From Chitinophagales bacterium (GTDB taxonomy: Bacteria > Bacteroidota > Bacteroidia > Chitinophagales > UBA2359), in the NCBI GenBank assembly GCA_041392475.1, contig JAWKLZ010000002.1, positions 1,434,501 through 1,498,500 on the forward strand: DNA of 64,000 bases. Reading direction: 5' to 3'. The notes below the pieces were generated by a model. The model saw only the letters and a program-made list of their open reading frames with translations. It had not been told where the DNA came from and did not search any database. This document shows, piece by piece, positions 25,707 through 33,449 of the stretch. The translations under genes were made by a program, and so were the position numbers. Every line of letters starts with the position of its first letter. Position 1 is the stretch's first letter.

Positions 25707-27041
25707 TTATAATTGTATGTTGGTTTTTTGTTGGATTTCGATTAGTATGGATTCGGCTGTAGAGTTGATAATTTGTTTGATTTCTTCTTGGGAAAGTTGA
25801 AAACCATATTTTCTTTCAATAGGTTGAATGTTTACATTTGATATTTGTAAATAATAATGGTTTGTAAAGAGAATTATATTAATATTTTTTTTTACATCAA
25901 ATAAAATCTGTTTGCTCATATTGAATTTCTCCCAAACAAAATATATACGTATTCCTTCTATATTTTTTTCTTCAAACGCCTTTTTGATATGGCGAACAAA
26001 ATTTTCTTTATAATCTATAAAAGTATTTATTTCTAAAGTATGATTAGTTTTCAAGAATAGATCATTAAATTGAATTAGTTTTTTTTCAAGTCCATCAATT
26101 AAAGGCTTTAATGATTTTTCAAACAATTCTTTTTGTACTTCAATGTTTCTTTCAATAGGCCTTTCTTCAATTTCATTCTGATTCTTCAACTGCAATTTCA
26201 ACAAAGCAATTTTTTTATCCAAATCATCCGATTCACCAATATTTTCACCTTTTGCCCCTCGTACATACAAGTCGGTAGATTCCAACAAACATTCACCTAC
26301 AAAAAGAATGAATTTTTCCAAATCACCTGCGTCCGCCTCACCCAAAGCTGCCAAATATTCACTACGCTTTTCCATTTTGATAATAGCAGGAGGATATCCT
26401 CCACGCATTAAAATCAAATTCATCAAAATTCTCGACATCCTCCCATTTCCATCATCAAAAGGATGAATTTTGACAAAGCGATAGTGAAACGTAGCTGCCA
26501 AAACCAAGGGGTGTAATTTTATTTTTTCCTGTTCGTACCACCGCAACAAATCATCTACCATTGCAGGAACCTCTTCGGGTAGGGCATAATGGTAAATTTC
26601 ACCTGTTGATGTGCGAACATGGTTGGGGCTTGTTTTGTATGCCCCTATTGAGATTTTCTTTTGGACGATTTGACCTGTTGGAGTAATGGCAGGAGAATCA
26701 TAAGATTCCTTCAACAATGTTTGGTGGAGTTCTCGGATAAAATGTTGCGTAAGTGGGCGGTTTTCTTTTACTATTTCTTCAATCCACAGCAAAGCCTCAT
26801 TGTGCCCTTTTACTTCTCGATGGTCTTTGTAGGATTTTCCTTTTGCAGTTAAATCAAAGAGAATGAGCGAAATGGTTTCACCCAACGTCAACTGATTTCC
26901 TTCAATCGCATTGGAATGGTAATTCCACCACAGCCGAAATGTTTGCTTAATTTTCGCCTCCCGTTCGACAGAAATTGGTCGAAGTGAATCCAACTCTTTT
27001 TTTAGGTCGTCAATTTGTTGAATCAGTATTTGCAAGGTCAT
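25707..27041 (-). CDS. Fic family AMP-transferase-like protein (class II)
   Basis: A 444-residue Fic protein. The active-site loop HPFDDGNGRM (residues 193-202) is the complete HxFx(D/E)GNGRxx motif with catalytic His193, and the inhibitory helix motif SNAIEG (Ser43 to Gly48, S-x-x-x-E-G) is near the N-terminus, placing it in the self-inhibited class II. Such enzymes transfer AMP, or remove it, on Ser/Thr/Tyr side chains of partner proteins. The last 150 residues are helical and lysine/glutamate rich and do not look like the usual C-terminal winged helix. Its ATG overlaps the stop of the DUF2087 gene by 4 bp (ATGA-type), so the two are translationally coupled. The target is unknown. Confidence 0.93.
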   Translation of the reverse strand: MTLQILIQQIDDLKKELDSLRPISVEREAKIKQTFRLWWNYHSNAIEGNQLTLGETISLILFDLTAKGKSYKDHREVKGHNEALLWIEEIVKENRPLTQHFIRELHQTLLKESYDSPAITPTGQIVQKKISIGAYKTSPNHVRTSTGEIYHYALPEEVPAMVDDLLRWYEQEKIKLHPLVLAATFHYRFVKIHPFDDGNGRMSRILMNLILMRGGYPPAIIKMEKRSEYLAALGEADAGDLEKFILFVGECLLESTDLYVRGAKGENIGESDDLDKKIALLKLQLKNQNEIEERPIERNIEVQKELFEKSLKPLIDGLEKKLIQFNDLFLKTNHTLEINTFIDYKENFVRHIKKAFEEKNIEGIRIYFVWEKFNMSKQILFDVKKNINIILFTNHYYLQISNVNIQPIERKYGFQLSQEEIKQIINSTAESILIEIQQKTNIQL

Positions 27042-27367
27042 TGTACCAAAAAATTTATGTTTATCTTATTTTTTACCCAATATGCTCGACAATCTTGCGT
27101 TCTATCCAACAGTTTGCTGCTGAACATCATACGCCTCAACAAAGCAGGGTCGCCAAATGTATGGTGTTGATTCAGCAACACATTGACCTCCTTTTCTGAG
27201 TAGTTTTTGTCGGCTTCAAATTTGGTAATCAAATATTGCAGTACTAGCTGCTTTTTACTGTGTTTGGTGGGCCACTGTTCAATTTGCAGGTCTTCATTGA
27301 AGAAAGTGACAATGGGTTTGTATTGTTCTCCAATTTTTGATAAGACAATAGATTTTGTTGATTGCAT
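27038..27367 (-). CDS. DUF2087 domain protein
   Basis: A 109-residue protein matching the DUF2087 pattern: KQLVLQYLITKFEADKNYSEKEVNVLLNQHH followed by DPALLRRMMFSSKLLDRTQDCRAYW. This domain is usually the C-terminal part of an ArsR- or HTH-containing regulator and folds as a small winged helix; here only a short N-terminal extension is present. It overlaps the Fic gene by 4 bp and precedes it, so it may regulate the pair or modulate Fic activity, as small partner proteins do in other Fic operons. That role is inference; DUF2087 has no established function. Confidence 0.75.
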   Translation of the reverse strand: MQSTKSIVLSKIGEQYKPIVTFFNEDLQIEQWPTKHSKKQLVLQYLITKFEADKNYSEKEVNVLLNQHHTFGDPALLRRMMFSSKLLDRTQDCRAYWVKNKININFLVQ

Positions 27368-27526
27368 GAGAGGAAGTGTTTTGTGGAGGTAAATGAAATA
27401 GAATCAAAATTAAGTTTTAATTTTGAGAGTGCATAATTAACCCTTTTGCGCCAAAATTAGTTCACTTATATGTTTTTTGCCAACAGTATTATTTATCCAA
27501 TCAGTGATTTAACTTCAATTCTACCA

Positions 27527-28207
27527 ATGAATTTACCTTTCGATATACTCTACGAAGACAATCATCTCATTGCTATCAATAAACCTGCAGGAATGTTGGT
27601 GCAAGGCGACAAAACAGGCGACATACCCTTGAGTGAGTACGTCAAACAATACATCAAAGAAAAATACAAAAAACAAAACAATGTCTATCTTGGCGTAACG
27701 CATCGCATAGACCGTCCTGTTTCAGGAGTTCTGCTATTTGCTCGAACCAGTAAAGCATTGGCGAGACTCAACAAAATGTTTCAAGAAAAAACCATCCAAA
27801 AAACCTATTGGGCAGTGGTCAAAAACCATCCTCCCAAAATGGAGGATACTTTGGTGCATTACCTCATCAAAGATCAAGTTCGCAACAAATCAAAGGCATA
27901 TCCTACGGAAACAAAAGGTACCAAACGAGCTGAAACCCACTACAAATGGCTACACAGCTCCGACAATTACCACCTACTCGAAATGAAACCCTTAACAGGC
28001 CGACACCATCAAATAAGGGTGCAATTAGCAGCAATTGATTGCCCCATCAAGGGCGACCTTAAATATGGCTTCAAACGCACCAACAAAGATGCCTCGATTC
28101 ACCTTCATGCCCGCCAAATCGAATTCATACATCCTGTCTCTCAAGAACCTATTGTAATCACTGCGAGTCCTCCCAAAGAAGTAGTTTGGGATGCGATGGT
28201 GTCTTAG
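27527..28207 (+). CDS. RluA family pseudouridine synthase
   Basis: A protein of 226 residues from the ATG at 27527 (MNLPFDILYEDNHLIAINKP); the frame is open 19 codons further but those are not family-like. The catalytic aspartate is in HRIDRPVSGVLLFAR, preceded by NKPAGMLVQGD, and followed by the RluA-type TGRHHQIRVQL and a C-terminal LHARQIEF. No S4 domain is present, so it belongs to the short RluC/RluD- or TruC-like group; the modified uridine (rRNA or tRNA) cannot be assigned. It lies between the Fic and DUF6577 genes and is the only core-like gene inside the accessory block. Confidence 0.93.
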   Translation: MNLPFDILYEDNHLIAINKPAGMLVQGDKTGDIPLSEYVKQYIKEKYKKQNNVYLGVTHRIDRPVSGVLLFARTSKALARLNKMFQEKTIQKTYWAVVKNHPPKMEDTLVHYLIKDQVRNKSKAYPTETKGTKRAETHYKWLHSSDNYHLLEMKPLTGRHHQIRVQLAAIDCPIKGDLKYGFKRTNKDASIHLHARQIEFIHPVSQEPIVITASPPKEVVWDAMVS

Positions 28208-28212
28208 GTGAC

Positions 28213-28232
28213 AACAACAATCAACTGTTGTT
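28213..28232 (+). terminator. Weak hairpin after the RluA gene
   Basis: AACAACA and TGTTGTT pair around a 6-nt loop, followed by CAATATTTT. It lies between two convergent genes, 6 bp after the RluA stop codon. The stem is short, so function is uncertain. Confidence 0.35.
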
Positions 28233-28239
28233 CAATATT

Positions 28240-28998
28240 TTAAAAAATCGTGGACAAAACCTTTTCATCCACCAATTCCTCTAAAAGAAACCTCACTCTT
28301 TTCTGCTTATTTCTTCTCTTAGCATAGCTCCACAAAGTGCTGAAATTAAGCGCATATCGGTCAGTAGCATCCTCATAAATTCGGTCCAATTCTCTGCCTT
28401 GATAGATATAGTAAATATGTTTGTCTGCTACTAAATCCACCAATAGTTTTTCTAAAGTAGGAATGAAAATGTTTTCTACCTCTTGAATAGGAGCCCGACT
28501 TACAAGTGGTTTGATAACTATAGATTTTTCTTGCCCCAACACATAATCTTGCATCAATTGTTTATTCGGATTCAAAAAAACATTTTGATATCCTTCGTCT
28601 CGGAATTGGTGAAAAACAGGTTCTAAAGCCTCTTTATCAACTTCAATAACGTACAGAAATTTGATAAACTGATGCTTGGTAAAATAATTTAGCCATTCAG
28701 TGCTGCAAATCGAATGTGCCTCCAATACAAAACCGTTGTTTGCAATACTATAGATTTTCTGAAAGTAGCTACTGAAATAAGGTTCAAATATTTGCTTGGT
28801 TTTCAGTGTATAGATTCCCCTCCCAACTACTTGTATTATGCCTTTATTCTGCAAATCATGAATTCTCCATTCTATGGTTTTCTTAGAACGATTGGGTTCT
28901 AATTGCTTGTAAAAAGTAATCACATCTTCTTTTGTAAGGTAAATTTTTCCTTCAATGTATTCCTCAAACTGTAGTTGTATGTAGTTTTCTGCAGCCAA
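28240..28998 (-). CDS. DUF6577 / AbiEi-like winged-helix protein (antitoxin candidate)
   Basis: A 252-residue protein. The N-terminus (residues about 15-70) is a winged helix: LTKEDVITFYKQLEPNRSKKTIEWRIHDLQNKGIIQVVGRGIYTL. The rest is the mixed alpha/beta part of DUF6577 proteins, which occur next to AbiEii nucleotidyltransferases in Bacteroidota, as here. By analogy with AbiEi it may be the DNA-binding antitoxin that represses its own promoter. No ATG fits: the frame opens in line with the stop of the AbiEii gene 114 bp upstream and stays free of stops, and the first plausible start is TTG at 28998 (LAAENYIQ). The intervening DNA carries the operator-like repeats. Confidence 0.75.
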   Translation of the reverse strand: MAAENYIQLQFEEYIEGKIYLTKEDVITFYKQLEPNRSKKTIEWRIHDLQNKGIIQVVGRGIYTLKTKQIFEPYFSSYFQKIYSIANNGFVLEAHSICSTEWLNYFTKHQFIKFLYVIEVDKEALEPVFHQFRDEGYQNVFLNPNKQLMQDYVLGQEKSIVIKPLVSRAPIQEVENIFIPTLEKLLVDLVADKHIYYIYQGRELDRIYEDATDRYALNFSTLWSYAKRRNKQKRVRFLLEELVDEKVLSTIF

Positions 28999-29027
28999 AA
29001 AATTAGTGTTTTTGTGAAAAATAAACC

Positions 29028-29063
29028 ATATTTCTCCAGTTTTATCATTTTTTGGAAAAATAT
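29028..29063. promoter_or_regulatory. Operator-like dyad, proximal
   Basis: ATATTTCTCCA (29028-29038) faces TGGAAAAATAT (29053-29063): a 10-of-11 inverted repeat with a 14-bp spacer, 30-65 bp upstream of the TTG start of the DUF6577 gene. Confidence 0.5.
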
Positions 29064-29071
29064 GATTTTCA

Positions 29072-29107
29072 AAAATACTCCAAAAATTTATTTTTTTGGA
29101 GAAATAT
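29072..29107. promoter_or_regulatory. Operator-like dyad, distal
   Basis: A second dyad: a degenerate left arm around ATACTCCA (29075-29082) faces TGGAGAAATAT (29097-29107). The right arm is the exact inverse of the left arm of the proximal dyad. On the minus strand TATTTTTG (29070-29077) inside it fits the Bacteroidota -7 consensus TAnnTTTG, so a repressor bound here would block transcription. Confidence 0.45.
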
Positions 29108-29112
29108 TGAAT

Positions 29113-30189
29113 TTAGTTGACTAAATTCAATAACTTCAGTGCCTCATACCAATATGCAAAAGCTTTTGTTGGTTGTTTCTTCTGCTTGTTCAAAATACTA
29201 TAATTTTGATTTGTGATGAATTCCGTTTTGTAAGGTTTGTCAAATTTTGGAATTGGATTCAAATCATTTGCTTTAATTTTGGCAGCTAAGTAAGCCGCCT
29301 TACCTGCTGCTTCAATTGCATGTTCTATTCGGAACTTAGTAGAAGGTAAATGACTATCTACACTTTTAATTCCATCTGATAACTCTTTAATTTTTCCAAT
29401 ATCATTGGTTTCTTTGTTTCTGTCACGTTTTGCAAGCAACAAACCTGTTTCAATAATATCATCCAAAACATCCTCAATAGTTATTTCTTGGTTTCTATAG
29501 CCGATTTCTTTGAGTACGGTATTGGTAAATGACTGAACAACAATGCCCATGTCATCTGCTATCTCAAATAATAAACCTACATCAAACAACTGCTTGATAA
29601 TTTCCATTGACTTATCAACTTGATAAGGTATGCCTGTCGTATTGGGAGCATAAGCGGTTAGTTTGTCTCCCAAAATAGATTCAATTGTTGGAACACAAAC
29701 TTGTTGAGGAGGATTGGAATCCGACAACAACCATTGTGATTCAATTGAAAGTATTTGAGTTTTGGGATAGGGCGATTGTTCAAACAAAATATCCAATAAA
29801 ACTTTATCTTCCTTCTGCCCAAAATGTCCTTCATAAAAGAAAGCATAGTGTGCTTTTGGAATTTTGCCTCTATCGCTTTCTCTTTTTTGTCGTTCAAAAC
29901 GTTTGAAATGAGAATTTTGAATAATTTTTTCAAATGCGTTCTCCAATTCCTCGTTTGTATGTTCAGTAATAATGTCAATATCTATGGACAATCTATTGAA
30001 GTTGGGTAGTAATAAGGAAAGTGAAGTTCCTCCTTTGAATATGAAATTCAAGTCGAAAATCCGTAATTGCTCCAATAATCCCAAAGCATGTATCATTTTC
30101 TCCAAAACCGAACGATTGATTTTGGAATATTGACTTTGATTTTTAAAGCTTTCAATGTGTTCTTTTGAAAATGTATTTGATGAAATCAT
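29113..30189 (-). CDS. AbiEii/AbiGii family nucleotidyltransferase (toxin candidate)
   Basis: A 358-residue protein with the minimal nucleotidyltransferase motif of the AbiEii family: FKGGTSLSLL (Gly53-Gly54-Thr55) followed by RLSIDIDII with the metal-binding Asp70 and Asp72. Downstream KVLLDILFEQ supplies the third acidic position. AbiEii enzymes of type IV toxin-antitoxin systems transfer nucleotides to tRNA or GTP-related targets and arrest growth during phage infection. The helical C-terminal half, with repeated KxxxEA segments, fits the family. It is followed by the DUF6577 gene and preceded, after a 93-bp gap with a long hairpin, by the Z1 gene. The order toxin then antitoxin-like gene is the reverse of classical abiE. 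Confidence 0.85.
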   Translation of the reverse strand: MISSNTFSKEHIESFKNQSQYSKINRSVLEKMIHALGLLEQLRIFDLNFIFKGGTSLSLLLPNFNRLSIDIDIITEHTNEELENAFEKIIQNSHFKRFERQKRESDRGKIPKAHYAFFYEGHFGQKEDKVLLDILFEQSPYPKTQILSIESQWLLSDSNPPQQVCVPTIESILGDKLTAYAPNTTGIPYQVDKSMEIIKQLFDVGLLFEIADDMGIVVQSFTNTVLKEIGYRNQEITIEDVLDDIIETGLLLAKRDRNKETNDIGKIKELSDGIKSVDSHLPSTKFRIEHAIEAAGKAAYLAAKIKANDLNPIPKFDKPYKTEFITNQNYSILNKQKKQPTKAFAYWYEALKLLNLVN

Positions 30190-30217
30190 TTGTCATTTTG
30201 TTTTTCAAAGTAAAGAT

Positions 30218-30263
30218 GAATAGCACCTTGTAGTAGTTAATTTTTTGTCAAGGTGCTATATTC
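30218..30263. terminator. Long hairpin between Z1 and AbiEii genes
   Basis: ATAGCACCTTG (30220-30230) and CAAGGTGCTAT (30249-30259) pair perfectly over 11 bp, with further pairing in the flanking GAAT/ATTC. No strong T-run follows on either strand, so it may act as a processing or attenuation structure rather than a clean terminator between the two minus-strand genes. Confidence 0.5.
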
Positions 30264-30282
30264 ATTCTTTTACTTTATCAGT

Positions 30283-32460
30283 TTAGTTGCAAACTTTGTT
30301 TGCGAATATTATTGCCTCCGTATTTTTTGGAGCAATTAAAATGGGCCACCAAAAAGGATGATTACTTTTCCAGTTTTTCTCTTTCCTTCCGTTTTGTCGT
30401 AAGAGTATGAGAGAAGGAATATCTTTTGCCATTTTACGAGCAATTGTTCCTTCACTTGTGGGTTCACTAGCGGTATCAGGCGAACCTTCAAATCTACCAT
30501 CACCTCTGAACCGATTTATTTCTCTATTATACCTAACGACAATATAAACATGGTTTTTTATAGTTTCATCTTTAGATTCTGAAGATAAATATCTCATTGT
30601 TGCTTTAAATTCTTTGACATCCCATTTGTATCCGTCTTCAAATTTTAGAGTTTTTCCAATATTATCAATAATATTTTCAGCTTTGTCAATTGAAATCAAC
30701 TTAGCTTCTTCATAGCTAGCGTTCTGCCAAATAGAATCTATTGTTGTGTCTAATTTTGAAACAATTGGTTTAAGTTTAGCTTGTGTTATTGTCTTGAAAC
30801 CTAATGGAAGTAATCTGCGATGTGGATGTATAGTAGTTGTATCTGAAAGCAGTATTTTATTCGGAGAGCAAGGCAAGATATTACCATTTTCTCTCCTTAT
30901 AAAAACTACTTCTTGATGACCTCCACTTTTGAAAGCATTTCTCAGAGACTCATCAAATTTATGCATCTTATGCATAGCCTCATAAATGTGTGTTGCAGTA
31001 TAAAATCGAGTAACAGCTAAATCTTCTTTTGGACGTGCACCATACATTCTTGAATGTTGTGTAACAGTATCTTGCTGAAACTTCTTTGGGCTTCTACCAT
31101 AGAAAAATCCAATTAGATTTTCGATTGTTAAGCCTCTATCCAAAATCTGCCCACCAATGAATATATTAAATGGATTATTTAGTCTCAATTGTCCATTATC
31201 ATCAAGTAGCGTTTCTATAGAATTATCAGAATTGACTACATTGTAACCTATGTATTCATTTTGGATAGCCTTGCATACAGCTTCGAATATATCCTCTTCT
31301 GAAGGAATCCAATTGCGCATAATTTCTAATGAAGATTGCAAATCAGTATGGGCATCTTTTACTAATTCTTTTAAAGTTGCTACATCCTCATTCAGTAAAC
31401 TCTCTAAACCATGCCTTAATGCTTCAACCAACATTCCCTGCCATTCATGACGTTTCTTTTGTCTTGCAATGTGAACAACAAAGCTAAATTTCTTTTGACG
31501 CTCTTGATAATGTTTATTTTGTAATCTTCGAATACATCCTCCTACAATGAAGGTCATAATAGCCTTCCGAAAAATACGTAAATTAGGAGTAGTAAGAATA
31601 TTATTGATATACCTTAAATCTTGTTTTTCCAGTACGCCTATTTCTTTATTTGGTACAGGTTGGAATAAATAATAAGCTAAATCTGACGAATTGGTACTTG
31701 CTTCTCCAAAGTATGTTTCACTGCCAATATATTTATCATGAATAGGAACCAATTCGGTAAAAGCTGGTTTTAATGGTTTTATAGTAAAGTTGCGTGGTTC
31801 ATAATTTTCTGGTTGTAGATATAAACTTGCAGGTGTAGCGGTAACTTGTAAAAAACCACATGGAGTCTCTAATGATTTTCTAAAATCACTAACTTGCTTC
31901 GTAATGACGTTTACTTTAGTTCCTTCTCTTTTATTTTTCCTAAAACCAATACTTGCATAATCTGCCTCATCATCAACAATCAAAACTTTTTTGTGTAGCA
32001 AATCAGGATAAGTCTCTGAAAATGCTGTATCTAATCTTCTAAGGTTATCATCCTCTTTTTTTACTACAAAAATTAACTTCTTACCTCTTTGGTATCTGGT
32101 CAATTTTTCAGGAAGAAACATGATATCATAAACTTCCAATTCATCTTGATTATTAATGAAATAATCAAACTCAGATTTTAATCTACGAAGTGTTTGACGA
32201 GCCAAAGCTTTAGTTCCTTTAGTAAATACAATAGCAACATCATATCCATTATCAAAAGCCAAAGAAATGACTCCTATAAAAGTTCTCGTTTTACCACTTT
32301 GAATCTTTCCAAGTAACATACCTAGTTTCTCAATAGTAGTTTCATTATCCAAAAGCTTTTGGACAGTGTTTTCAATACATCTTTTCGATTCTTCTGAATG
32401 AAAAGTTTTTTCTTGGTTTTTGGTGTAGAATTCACCATTTCTTTTTAATTTTAAATTCAT
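30283..32460 (-). CDS. Z1 domain-containing SF2-type ATPase
   Basis: A 725-residue protein. Near the N-terminus MLLGKIQSGKTRTFIGV holds a Walker A loop (Gly51 to Thr58), followed by FTKGTKALARQT, a DExx box VLIVDDEADYAS (about residues 160-172) and LQVTATPASLYLQ, which is the motif III analogue (TAT) of superfamily 2 helicases. The central and C-terminal part has the Z1 domain signature: GGQILDRGLTIENLIGFFYGR and TVTQHSRMYGAR. Z1 proteins are known from MORC/MutL-like restriction and defence gene sets, generally with a GHKL ATPase, a nuclease and an AIPR protein. None of these is next to it here; instead an AbiEii and a DUF6577 gene follow on the same strand. DNA translocation in phage defence is the likely role, but it is inferred. 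Confidence 0.88.
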   Translation of the reverse strand: MNLKLKRNGEFYTKNQEKTFHSEESKRCIENTVQKLLDNETTIEKLGMLLGKIQSGKTRTFIGVISLAFDNGYDVAIVFTKGTKALARQTLRRLKSEFDYFINNQDELEVYDIMFLPEKLTRYQRGKKLIFVVKKEDDNLRRLDTAFSETYPDLLHKKVLIVDDEADYASIGFRKNKREGTKVNVITKQVSDFRKSLETPCGFLQVTATPASLYLQPENYEPRNFTIKPLKPAFTELVPIHDKYIGSETYFGEASTNSSDLAYYLFQPVPNKEIGVLEKQDLRYINNILTTPNLRIFRKAIMTFIVGGCIRRLQNKHYQERQKKFSFVVHIARQKKRHEWQGMLVEALRHGLESLLNEDVATLKELVKDAHTDLQSSLEIMRNWIPSEEDIFEAVCKAIQNEYIGYNVVNSDNSIETLLDDNGQLRLNNPFNIFIGGQILDRGLTIENLIGFFYGRSPKKFQQDTVTQHSRMYGARPKEDLAVTRFYTATHIYEAMHKMHKFDESLRNAFKSGGHQEVVFIRRENGNILPCSPNKILLSDTTTIHPHRRLLPLGFKTITQAKLKPIVSKLDTTIDSIWQNASYEEAKLISIDKAENIIDNIGKTLKFEDGYKWDVKEFKATMRYLSSESKDETIKNHVYIVVRYNREINRFRGDGRFEGSPDTASEPTSEGTIARKMAKDIPSLILLRQNGRKEKNWKSNHPFWWPILIAPKNTEAIIFANKVCN

Positions 32461-32491
32461 TTTTAAAAAATTTAAATTGTTATTTAATATC

Positions 32492-32533
32492 GCCTCACTA
32501 AATCTGGTACATTTAGCGAGGCTTTTTTATTTT
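32492..32533 (+). terminator. Strong plus-strand terminator without an upstream gene
   Basis: GCCTCACTAAAT and ATTTAGCGAGGC form a 12-bp stem with one A-C mismatch, followed on the plus strand by TTTTTTATTTT. There is no plus-strand gene to its left: the Z1 gene is read away from it. It might end an antisense or small RNA, or be left over from a lost gene. Confidence 0.65.
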
Positions 32534-32804
32534 ACTTTCCTCAAGGATTTCTCTTCTCTCAGAGAAAAAACTCCTGTTTAGATATTACTGTAGAAGTTGC
32601 CAAAGAGATCCTCTCATACTTTCGAAGATGAATATCTTTATCATTTCTCCTCTTTTAAATACAAAAGCAACATACTCTACAGTCATGTTGCTTCCAGTTT
32701 CGAATCTTTTAAAATTTATTTTTTCTTTCTATAGATATATTTCTTTAGTTAAATAATATTATTCGAAGCAAATGCATCAAATAATTATGTCTCTGATCTA
32801 TGTA

Positions 32805-32842
32805 AAAAGATCATTGTTAATCTTGTCAACAATGATTTTTTA
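32805..32842. terminator. Bidirectional-looking hairpin terminator
   Basis: ATCATTGTT (32810-32818) and AACAATGAT (32828-32836) pair perfectly; T-run on the plus strand after it and A-run before it allow termination in either direction. No adjacent gene needs it on the left. Confidence 0.55.
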
Positions 32843-33171
32843 TAGATAAAAAACTGTAGACGAATAGTTGACTGTAGTTATTATTTAGATATTTACAATC
32901 ATAAAAAATAACTGTATGTCAATTAGTTGCAATGCAAATATAAGCCAAATAATAGCAGCTTGCAAATGTTTCTGTAAATAAACAATGAAGTAAAATAAAA
33001 ATTAATATGGAAATTGCTTGTAGTTATTTAGCTATTGTTAAAATTCGGCTAAAAAATATTTTTTTTGCATGAGAAAAAACATAAATGCAAAAGTGTTTTC
33101 AATAAGTAAAGTCATAAGAATAATTTTATACCCATCATTCTTACTATGCTAATCCTATTCCTACAAATAAA

Positions 33172-33211
33172 AATACCCAATTCCGAAGCATCTCCACTTC
33201 AAAATTGGGTA
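33172..33211 (-). terminator. Terminator of the decayed gene / enoyl-CoA hydratase transcript
   Basis: On the minus strand ATACCCAATT pairs with AATTGGGTAT, followed by TTTTATTTG. It is about 45 bp downstream of the stop codon of the gene remnant at 33254 and would now end the enoyl-CoA hydratase transcript. Confidence 0.75.
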
Positions 33212-33253
33212 TTCATTACATTCTCTTTATCTCACTTCTCACCTCCAACGAAT

Positions 33254-33449
33254 CTACTCCTTCCGATAAACCGACACCTCTCCAATATAAGAAGTCGCCG
33301 TTTCCATCGTAATCCTTACATAACGACTCGACTCACCACGTGAGCATTCCAAATACCATTGTAGCGAAGGTCATCCACAAACAACAGAATCCAATTGCCA
33401 GGCTCGCCAATCGAAATGGTACAATTATCTGTATTCCCTGAATTGTAGC
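33254..33449 (-). pseudogene. 3' remnant of a secreted-protein gene with a frameshift
   Basis: Directly after the enoyl-CoA hydratase stop codon the minus strand reads, in one frame, YNSGNTDNCTISIGEPGNWI and LLFVDDLRYNGIW. In the next frame it continues ECSRGESSRYVRIT and METATSYIGEVSVYRKE to a stop at 33254. The first part resembles the end of a PPC-like or Ig-like beta sandwich, the second the last strands of an F5/8 type C (discoidin) galactose-binding domain (SRYVRIT...GEVSVY). The two frames meet around 33340-33375, so at least one indel has occurred, and there is no start. I read it as the surviving tail of a large secreted or carbohydrate-binding protein whose 5' part was deleted when the hydratase gene was joined to it. 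The domain names are tentative. Confidence 0.5.

Larger units (their letters stand above)
32461..33253. other. Hairpin-rich gene-poor stretch
   Basis: About 790 bp with no convincing gene. It contains stem-loops at 32492-32522, 32665-32693, 32810-32836 and 33172-33211; several have T-runs. A 33-codon minus-strand ORF from an ATG at 32685-32687 lies mostly across the second hairpin and I do not regard it as coding. It separates the accessory block from the core genes to its right and may be a recombination scar. Confidence 0.5.

Noticed and set aside
32595..32700. A 33-codon minus-strand ORF (MTVEYVAFVFKRGEMIK...)
   Set aside because: Its 5' end lies in a hairpin stem and it has no support beyond an ATG; AT-rich DNA gives such frames by chance.
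33146..33343. A 65-codon plus-strand open frame
   Set aside because: It runs antisense through the terminator and the gene remnant and shows no protein-like pattern.
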